Origin: Gracilaria gracilis
Lineage: Eukaryota > Rhodophyta > Florideophyceae > Gracilariales > Gracilariaceae
Direction: 5' to 3'
Assembly (NCBI GenBank): GCA_030374805.1
Contig: JARGSG010000223.1
Location: 186,001 to 250,000 of the forward strand
DNA length: 64,000 bases
Shown: positions 56,204-64,000 of the stretch, piece after piece
How the letters are laid out: each line of letters begins with the position of its first letter
Numbering within the stretch: the stretch's first letter is position 1
Position numbers and translations under genes: made by a program
Notes under the pieces: model-generated
The model's database searches: none
Seen by the model: the letters and a program-made list of their open reading frames with translations, nothing else
Told to the model about the DNA's origin: nothing

Positions 56204-57950
56204 GCTACATAGCCAACGGTCGTAGAAATCATTGTGTTCGTGACAACCCCCGACCCCTGAACAGGTAAACCTTTGTGAGAATGACGATGAACTCAACTGA
56301 AGCTCATCTGTTCGATTCAATGACCAGATCATTATATTACGTTTCCAAGATCCGTGACTTGAGAGGTCCCAGGTTCGTAGGTTTTTCGCCAAGAGTCACG
56401 AATATGATTCCCCTGCAGTAGATACGAAGGTATCTCTAGATCCATCATGATGCTAAAATGCAACCTTGCGTGAATCCAGGGCGCCTTCTCGCCTCCTAAC
56501 TTCTACTGTAATTTTACAAAACAACACGTGTATGTCTGTGAATCAAGAGACAGTAATAATAAGTCATCATCATCATCATCATGAGAACGGCGGTCTTCGT
56601 AATTCATGGCGGTCACATTATGCAAAGAATCTACTGGGCCTTATAGATGTTCTGGTCTATAATAGATCATCAATGATTAGGAAGATGGGGGGTTCTGAAA
56701 GTGTATCAATTAATAACTTAATTGGTCTTAAAATTACCTATACGCCTGGAGTTTTGGCTGTGGCACCTCAACCAATGTCCTCTCTGAAATGTATTCCCAG
56801 GTTTCCAAGACCTCTTAGTAACCCCCGTGCTCATTCGAATTTTTCCTGCACAACCACGAACTTTGTAGCCGTTGAGCTGCACGTTTCGTCGAGGAAACGG
56901 TAGTTTTTAAATGAAAAGGGGCAACGGGCCTACCAATACTTCGAGCTTTGCACATCCGGAACTTCACACATTTGGAAAATGTGCGATACGCTTTATAATG
57001 ATGAACGAGTTGTCACCACGGTATGTCACACGTGGCCACTGAAGGGAACAGAGCAGTATTCGAACGACTATGTACTCATGTGAGGTCCAGCGTCAGGATT
57101 CCTTGGACGTTAAAAAACAAATCTTTAACTACGCGGTACAAAATTTGATCTATTCTTTTTCGTCGCTCACAGAATATCCATTATCTTTTTGGCTAATGTA
57201 AGTGCGCTTCAAAAGTTAAAACGTTTTTAGAGCAGTCCTAACAAAGCCTAATTACGCCTATACCAATAATTTTCAGAAAAAGCATAGCGAGTTAGTTCGT
57301 TGAGAATCTCAAAAGAAAATTTCATTTAATGCAATTTATACGTTTTTTTATTAATAAAAGGCGAATTATTTGTCACTTTACAACAAGCTCAAGCTCAATA
57401 TTTAAACCCAGTATCTGCAATTAGTGTGGGTTCTCAAATACCATGGAAATGCAATTGATGTGACCCGCACGATTTACGGCGCAACGAAACTCGTTGCACA
57501 ATTATCTATTGTTTTGGCAGCCACATGCATTCAGAAAAAGCGAGTAAACCGTTTTTAAACTGCTGCCCCTCACAGACCCCAGCCGTTTCCACTCTCAAGC
57601 CGCTCACAAGAGCACACAACTTGTTTAATCAATTCAACTCCCCACGAGCAAAACATCCATTATTGCTGCATTTCAACGCAGTTCGTGCCGGGATCAACGT
57701 CAAATAAAGAGACCATACCTTCGAACACAACAATAAGACGTTATTTGTGTGGTACGCTTCCACCAATCAGTTTGGACCGCACCTAACTAGATATCGTTGT
57801 CACGTTTGTTTCCTAGACTATGCACAAAGATTGTGTGTGGGATACTTGATGAGTCAAAACCCAATAGAAAACAACCCGTACTTCTGATAGATTAGTATCA
57901 ATTTTCAAAACCTGGTTCGAAGTTTCAAGAAAGAAAATCTACGGCAAGCT
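56204..57950. other. intergenic region without a convincing gene
   Basis: About 1.75 kb, AT-rich from 57100 on. It holds a CAT trinucleotide run (about 56565-56582) and an open frame at 56466-56903 with no domain. Nothing else recognised. Confidence 0.45.
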
Positions 57951-57955
57951 CTCCC

Positions 57956-58049
57956 TGTGAAACATTATTACAGTTCGAGAGCGCTGTATATAAGCTCAGC
58001 GACGAAGACGAGCGAGAGAGTAAATAACAGCTAGTGCATTCCACTCACA
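57956..58049 (+). repeat. 5' LTR of copia copy 3
   Basis: 94 bp, begins TGTGAAACATT and ends CCACTCACA. Contains TATATAAG (about 57987), giving a promoter within one of the shortest LTRs known for full-size elements. The 3' copy differs mainly in its first 20 bases. Confidence 0.9.
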
Positions 58050-58060
58050 GGTTATGGGCC
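58050..58060 (+). other. primer-binding site, half-tRNA (initiator Met) type
   Basis: GGTTATGGGCC directly after the LTR. It is the exact complement of GGCCCATAACC, which lies around the CAU anticodon of eukaryotic initiator tRNA-Met. Drosophila copia is primed by a cleaved initiator tRNA in the same way. Most LTR elements use the tRNA 3' end instead. Confidence 0.75.
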
Positions 58061-59110
58061 ATACGTGAAGAAGCTCTATCCACCAAAGCCACCATCCTCG
58101 AACCATCCACCACGGCAACACCCAAACCCCGCCTTGCCCGGCACGACGGACGCCAGCTCCACCGCGATGCATTCATCCAAGACCTATATACAAACGCCAT
58201 CACAACAGCCGACGACAAACACCAACCATCCGAAACCACACAAGACGAAACAACCACACAACCAACATTCACACGCACCTATTCCAATCTCAAGAGGAAC
58301 ACAGACAAAACCCCCCGAATCCCAGAACTTGAGAGCCGCAACAACGCGCTTTCGTATCTCGCTCTCAAAATGTACGCAGCCACAATAGACGCCACCACAC
58401 ACCTCACGTCAGACTCAGCTTCTCCAAACGAAGAACCATAACGCAGAGCCTACAACCATAAGCGCAACAGACGTCTATCAGCCATCCTCAATAGCGTCCA
58501 AAACACCATACTTGGACTTTTTTAGGTCCCACAGGATAAACCAACTCCAAACGAGCTTACACAGAAGATTATCATGCACATCAATCAATCAACCAAGGGC
58601 GACCACCAATTTCTTAAGACCAAAGCAGAGATCATACACCTCGACCAGAATAAAGTAAACGAATACCTTGCAGCCCACATGAAGATAAGAAAGAGGATGG
58701 TCGCCGCCCGCTACCCAGCTATAACGGACGAAGAAACCGCTATCGACTGCATGATAGCAGGGATGAGGGCGACACCAACATTGACGCCCATTCTCGGCCA
58801 TGTACTGGGCAACACACCCAAAACCATACGCGACTTCACCCGCATATTCAAATTACTCCGCTCTCTATACCAGTTCACCCAACATCAACAGCCGCAAATC
58901 CGAATCAACCAGCCGCAAGGAATCACCGGGGACTATGGACACTCAGAGAACTACAGCCCGCAGCAACAATACGGACCCCCACGACAACATTACCAGCAAC
59001 GCCCGCAGTAAAACCGCCCGAATTACCAAGTTCGCCACATCCCTGACAACCAACTGTGCAGCTACCACAAGTCTATGGGCATACGCTGCAACCACACGGA
59101 CGAACAATGC
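58061..59110 (+). pseudogene. copia copy 3 gag
   Basis: Readable in a single frame from the end of the LTR through in-frame stops at 58439-58441, about 58522 and 59009-59011. The uninterrupted block starts with the ATG at 58574 (MHINQSTKGDHQFLK, then VNEYLAAHMKIRKRM, a gag helical region). It is followed by a Gln-rich stretch and a zinc-binding motif CSYHKSMGIRCNHTDEQC near 59056-59110, a Cys/His knuckle variant seen in copia gag. No start codon is seen before the first stop, so the translation start is unclear. Confidence 0.75.
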
Positions 59111-61012
59111 AGAGATCAGGTCCACCCCGAGAACCGACAGGGCACACCGCAAACGAACTACATCCAAGCCGGTACAGCGCCCCAATACTACATGATACCG
59201 CAACCCGACTTTGCACCGCACCCCGACCCGCAGCAGCAGCAACAACACCCGGAACTCCACCCCGACGCTGTTAACAAACCAAATGTTACGTTCATAATCG
59301 ACAGCGGCGCACACCCCACCCACATCACATCCCCACTCCCCACCATGGAACCCGTACGCAACACCCTACTGACACAGACCGCCACTCAGCAGCAGACGCG
59401 ATGCACGCACCGTGGAACGCTCACGCTCCGGACGAACAGGCATAAGACGATACAAACCCACGCAGTATCCAACAACCACTTGCGACACAACCTGCTCTCC
59501 GTACACGACCTAGCCACGCGATACGGTCTAGTAGCGTTCACAGGCCATACAGGCTATGTCGTAAACACCAAAACCAACCCACCAACCCTTCTAGCCACAG
59601 CCCCCTGGCGAAACAATCTATACCAACTCGACACCTGTCAACAACCTACTACCACAGCCAATACAGCGCGCACACTTCCTCAGGCCAGCAACAGAAAGCA
59701 AAAGACACGCCAACACAAAGCCAAGAAACCTAAGATGCCACACAAACCACACCAGCGCCCAAAAGAACCAAACGCACAAGATCACCACAATCAACATCAC
59801 CCCCCCCCCCCCCCCCCAGCAACTTCAATGTACCAGACCCCCACCACCACGTCGAGCCTCAAACAAATATCAAATCCAACACACCGACGAAGATCCAACG
59901 TACAGCACACCACACACGATTGGCATTTCCGGCTCAACCATGCACACCCACACAAACTCATGTTAACGGCAACCAAAGGCCTCATACCGACAATGCCCAA
60001 AAACCTACTTCAAGACGCGCGGCTCACTTGCAGCGCCTGCCACCACGCCAAACTCAACCCCACACCACACAAAAGAAAGCACCACACTCACCCAGTAGGC
60101 GCATATGTCAGCTCCGACACATGCGGACCAGTCAAGCCCACATCGACACACGGCAACAACCACATGCTTCTCATCGTCTGCGCAGCCAGCAAGTTCGTCC
60201 TCGCACACTTTATCAAAGACCACAAAGACATACCCGCACACATAGACGATACACTACACCACATCCGCCACCGCATCGGTCACCCCCTCCGGGACTTCCG
60301 CAGCGACAACGCCAAAGAATACCTATCCCACAAAATGCAGGCCATATACCGCAACCATGGCCTAACACACCACTCTCGAACACCACACCAACCACAAGAA
60401 AATGGCATAGCAAAGCGACTGAATCGCACGATCATGGAGTCAGTAAGAGCACTGCTTTCAACAGCAGGACTGCCGGACAGCTTTTGGGAAGATGCAGCCC
60501 GCGACACCATATTCAAGTACAACCTTCTCCACCACACCACTACAGACACATCGCCATACCAGAAGTGGCACAACACCAAGCCACATATCAAACACATATA
60601 CATATTCGGCCAATTGGGCACAATCCCCGTATACGCACCGAAAAAGAAGCTCGAACCAAGAGCCCAGCCAGCAAGGTACATGTACGCCAAGGACCTCACG
60701 CAAATAGTGGTCTACAATCTCGGCAACCACCAGTACCAAACAATAAGGGCCAGTGACTTCAACCCATACGACAAAGCAACAAACCCGACCAGCACAAAAA
60801 CAACAGCGTTCAAAGCGAACATTCAGAGCACCCGACCGATACCCACCACTATAGAAATCGACACACCGCCGCCGAACAACCCGGAACAAGCAGGCAATTA
60901 CCCAGACGCCAAACCCACGACGAAGAACTGGACAACATCGATGAACACAGGAGCATACAGTGGCTACCGGTCACATTCACACCACCCACAGGCACCGCCA
61001 TTCCCCTCATGA
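59075..61012 (+). pseudogene. copia copy 3 protease and integrase
   Basis: The frame runs 645 codons. Protease motif: FIIDSGAHPTHI. The GAG-pre-integrase zinc region has WHFRLNHAHPHKLM and CSACHHAKLN. The DDE core has SSDTCGPV, FRSDNAKEYL and PQENGIAKRLNRT, with all three acids present. A copia-type C-terminal domain follows (YMYAKDLTQIVVYN). A C18 run at 59800-59817 lies in the linker between protease and integrase. A one-base shift near 60918 moves the frame to RT (ELDNIDEHRSIQWLP). Confidence 0.85.
59800..59817 (+). repeat. run of 18 C
   Basis: Eighteen consecutive C within the copia copy 3 coding frame, encoding a Pro tract. Long C runs also occur at 32631-32645. Such runs can slip in replication or sequencing, so the length is uncertain. 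Confidence 0.7.
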
Positions 61013-62448
61013 TGGTATACCGGTATAAACGCTCCGCCGAAGGCCACATCCTCCAACGCAAAGCCCGCTGCAATCTCCGCGGAGACCTTATGAAGCCAGG
61101 CATACACTACGACCCGAAACACACCACCAAATACACCGCCGACCGTACCACCCAACGCATGCTCCTCGCACTACACGCAGCACAAAACCTCCCATTAGAG
61201 CATTTCGACATCAAATCCGCATACCTCCACGAGAAATATACCCCCGACAGACCCGTTTATGTCAAGCAGATGCGGAGATTCAAAGGGACCCTCAAACACC
61301 AAAGCACCTACGACCGCCTCATCGACAATCTTTACGGGTCACTACCCGCGGCGTATTTCTACAATCATGGACTCAAGACCTTCCTCACCTCATTAGGCTA
61401 GCGCAGCTCCGAGCACGACCCCTGCCTCTATATCAAGGCCGACGAAAACGGTTACACAATCGTCAGCACAACCATAGACGACTTTCTTGTGCTCGGCTCC
61501 ACGCAAAGCAGAATAGACAACCTCTATAACCAACTTCTCACGAAATACAAGGTAAAGCGTCTCTGCACACCCACACGCTTCCTCAACTGGACAATTACAA
61601 CGACCAAAGAAGGCACACACATATCACAGCCCCACGCAATCGATTCCATTTTAGCACAGACAAACATGAGCAAATGCAACCCCACGTTAACCCCATACAA
61701 CAATCTCCACGTTCTCGATCAGCAGCCACCCACAAAATCCTTGACGTCAGAACAAGCCACACGCTACCGTCAAATAATGGGAGAAATTCGATACATCACC
61801 GACAGTACCCGACCCGACATTGCTTACGCCACGAACTGTTTAGCGCAACATATGGCAAAGCCCCAACAGCACCATCAAAACGCCCTAAAGTGTCTTCTCA
61901 GATATCTCAAGGGCACCAGAAAATACGGCTTGCACTACCAATGCAACCAAAAACCACAACACAATCAAACATTAACGGTCTTCAGCGACGCAGACTTCGC
62001 CAACGAAGATAACCGAAAATCCATCTCGGGAACAGTCCATTCCGTCTACGGCACCCCCATCACTTGGGCTTCACGAAAGCAGAATATCGTCGCACTCTCC
62101 ACCACCGAAGCGGAATACGTAGCCGCAACCGACGCCACAAGACACACAACATGGCTCAGAAAACTCTTGACCGACGCACAAAACGACGCCCCGACACCCA
62201 CGAAACATCATATCGACAACCGTTCTGCAGTACTCATCGCGCAAAATCAAGCGCCGACGAAACAGAGAAAGTACAGAGATATCCGTCACCACTACCTACA
62301 ACACCACATAGCCAGCAAAAGCATCACAGTCCACTGCATACCAACAAAAGAGATGAACGCCAACATATTGACCAAACCACTGCACCGAGACCGATTTCAA
62401 TACCTCCGCACTCGACTACGGATCACCCCGAGACCGAAACAAAAATGA
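60919..62448 (+). pseudogene. copia copy 3 reverse transcriptase and RNase H
   Basis: After the frameshift the frame contains VYRYKRSAEGHILQRKAR, the first RT Asp in LEHFDIKSAYLHEKY, NLYGSLPAAYFYN, then a TAG at 61399-61401 and at once the second box (STTIDDFLVLGS, with two Asp; Ile replaces the usual Val). RNase H follows: VFSDADFANEDNRKS, ALSTTEAEYVAATDATRH, HHIDNRSAVLIAQ and MNANILTKPL. The catalytic acids of both enzymes are present, so only the stop and frameshift appear disabling. The product ends at 62448, 60 bp before the 3' LTR. Confidence 0.88.
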
Positions 62449-62508
62449 GCTGCACCAACCGGTGACTGTCAAACAATAGACAACTCTTGCTGCACCACAT
62501 ATTTGAAT

Positions 62509-62602
62509 AGTCAAACAGCATTAGAGTGCGAGAGCGCTGTATATAAGTTAAGCGACGACGACGAGCGAAATAGTAAAGAACAGCTAGTGCATTCCACTCA
62601 CA
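62509..62602 (+). repeat. 3' LTR of copia copy 3
   Basis: 94 bp ungapped match to 57956-58049. The expected first T is A here (AGTCAAACAG), and the end CCACTCACA is conserved. TATATAAG is retained near 62540. No clear purine tract precedes it. Confidence 0.88.
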
Positions 62603-62607
62603 CTCCC

Positions 62608-63285
62608 CACTTGGCGCACGAGAACGCAGTATTAAAACCAAGAAAGTACTCTGCAAAAACTTAAAATGACCACATTCCTAACCCGAAGCACATACAGTCC
62701 CGGAAATCCAAATGGATTCAGAAAGCATTAGGCCGATAGCTTATAGACGAAAATTCTTCATGTATTCAAAGTTTACGGGCTGATTCTACACTGTAAACAG
62801 CGTAACAAGCCTAAATAAGACCACAAAACGCACGCATATTGCGTCAAATATTGATTTAGTAAGCAACAAAATTTCTATAAGACCGCCAAGCTCTATAAAG
62901 ACCTTAAAATTGTTTAAACCCAAACATAACAAAAAGCGCCCTAAAATTAAAACGTAGTACATTTAAAAACAAAGCTTCCACTAGTGCATTGTGTTTGGTT
63001 TTTTTCCTCCTATTGCCGCTAACAATGCGGAGAGACCGCCAACTAAACGATGTTGAGCTACCGGATCTTTTTGATCACCATTCTCATAGGATGTCTTAAC
63101 AACACATCGCCAAAGAACTTCAACGCAGCCATAGCTACAAAAAAAGTTTTTAAGTCTTCAGCATCCATCTAAATAGTTGTTATTCAAGCTTTAAAACCAA
63201 AAGCTCGCCGCACAAGCTAAAACAATTATAGTTTGACACGCTGCTAGGTCAAAATGCAACAATTTTGACTTTTGATGACAATAGA
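62608..63285. other. intergenic region without a convincing gene
   Basis: AT-rich, non-coding by inspection. Nothing recognised. Confidence 0.5.
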
Positions 63286-63289
63286 TTAA

Positions 63290-63606
63290 CCCTTTTGAGA
63301 CGGAAAATTCTTATGTCTACTGAGCTAGACATAAGAGGAGCCAACCAGATGTTGAGGAAAACCCTCAAACAGAACGCTCCATGATGGCTTTATGATGTAC
63401 CTGTAGAACAACTTCTACACGTAGGGCTGAGTGTTTTAATAAAGCGTTGCAATCCACACTTTCTTATGTCTATCCTACTAGACGTAAGCAAAAGTGACAC
63501 TTTGCAAACTAGAAGCCAATTGCTTTAGCGTCATACAGGGTTTTACCCAATCATATTGACAGCTTATGTCTATTGAGATAGACATAAGCTTCTCGTCTCA
63601 AAAGGG
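63290..63606. mobile_element. piggyBac-like MITE with TTAA target duplication
   Basis: 317 bp with 13-bp perfect terminal inverted repeats CCCTTTTGAGACG...CGTCTCAAAAGGG, flanked on both sides by TTAA (63286-63289 and 63607-63610). TTAA target duplication with CCC-starting repeats is diagnostic of the piggyBac superfamily. It has no coding capacity, so it must be moved by a transposase encoded elsewhere. Its interior contains three hairpins built on a CTTATGTCTA/TAGACATAAG stem. Confidence 0.85.
63310..63335. repeat. MITE internal hairpin 1
   Basis: CTTATGTCTA, 6-nt loop, TAGACATAAG: a 10-bp perfect stem near the left end. The same stem sequence recurs at 63463-63488 (one mismatch) and 63561-63590 (13-bp stem), and a shorter version (ATGTCTA...TAGACAT) lies just outside at about 63634-63653. 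Confidence 0.75.
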
Positions 63607-64000
63607 TTAACCTTTTTGGCACTGACACCTGTAATGTCTACAATCATAGACATAGGCAAGAACCAATCGTGTGCAGCGAAGTGCTTCGAGCATGTGGCTG
63701 TGAATGTCGAACAATATGATTGAAAATTGCGTTTCAATCAATCATGTTGGAAGGCGCATTACTTGTACTTCCAACGAAAGCTTAGAAAACCAAGCGCATG
63801 TTACTGTTGTGCGCCTTGGTGCCCAACTCGGGACCTCGGACGCGCTCTCAAATCTTGACGTAGAGCGGCAGGGAAACACGGGAAATTGCACATGAATCGT
63901 TTGTAGTCAATTTGTGTAATTGTTAATTGATCTTGATGTACTGGTGCAAAACACTCTAACTTTATGGGATATTTTTGCATTGCTGTAATCTTATGCATCG

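Larger units (their letters stand above)
57956..62602 (+). mobile_element. Ty1/copia retrotransposon copy 3, nearly complete
   Basis: 4,647 bp, bounded by 94-bp LTRs (57956-58049 and 62509-62602) and an exact 5-bp target duplication CTCCC (57951-57955 and 62603-62607). The LTRs align without gaps and differ at 12 of 94 positions by my count. A primer-binding site complementary to the initiator-tRNA anticodon region follows the 5' LTR. Gag-pol lies in one frame from 58050 to about 60918, then shifts by one base; gag, protease, integrase, RT and RNase H are all recognisable in copia order. Three stops in gag, one frameshift and one stop in RT inactivate it. Confidence 0.95.

Overview
This is eukaryotic nuclear DNA made of a few host genes set among many, mostly decayed, transposable elements. 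Host genes are short, GC-rich and almost intron-free (one clear 62-bp intron). They include a bZIP factor, a C2H2 zinc-finger protein, a mitochondrial-type bL36, and damaged copies of the ALG11 mannosyltransferase, the RPT5 proteasome ATPase and a RING-kinase. Compact intron-poor genes between copia, gypsy and EnSpm-type repeats fit a florideophyte red alga such as Chondrus. This is an inference; nothing in the window proves the species.

Layout. 190-1187: uncharacterised coiled-coil ORFs. 1412-12721: an old minus-strand Ty3/gypsy element with gag, protease, RT, RNase H, integrase, GPY/F-like module and chromodomain, between 302- and 313-bp LTRs. A solo LTR of another family (10873-11723) sits inside its gag. 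13230-13286: a perfect palindrome. 13871-18199: a host gene island with a bZIP factor, a hemerythrin/HHE-like protein and, convergent to it, a secreted LPMO-like protein. 21063-26150: a minus-strand Ty1/copia element whose RNase H is split by a second solo LTR (21417-22413). 26397-29232: ALG11 and RPT5 pseudogenes. 29552-29776: bL36. 31454-31621: a 42-bp tandem repeat. 32798-35693: RING-kinase pseudogene. About 35.9-45.2 kb: an EnSpm/CACTA-like DNA transposon region with a decayed TNP2-type transposase and a divergent accessory gene. 45.2-45.85 kb: a copia LTR/gag fragment. 45863-46810: a decayed WD40-repeat gene. 46811-51713: a second gypsy element, cut off inside RT and fused to the WD40 sequence. 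55457-56131: C2H2 protein. 57956-62602: a nearly complete copia element with 94-bp LTRs. 63290-63606: a piggyBac-like MITE with TTAA target duplications.

Few genes here work together. The main story is nested transposition and gene decay: solo LTRs interrupt older retroelements, a gypsy element is spliced into a WD40 gene, and housekeeping gene copies carry stops, frameshifts and lost catalytic residues. The likely functional host loci are the bZIP, HHE-like, LPMO-like, bL36 and C2H2 genes. The clearest boundary calls are the two solo LTRs, the 57956-62602 copia element and the MITE, all of which have exact target-site duplications.
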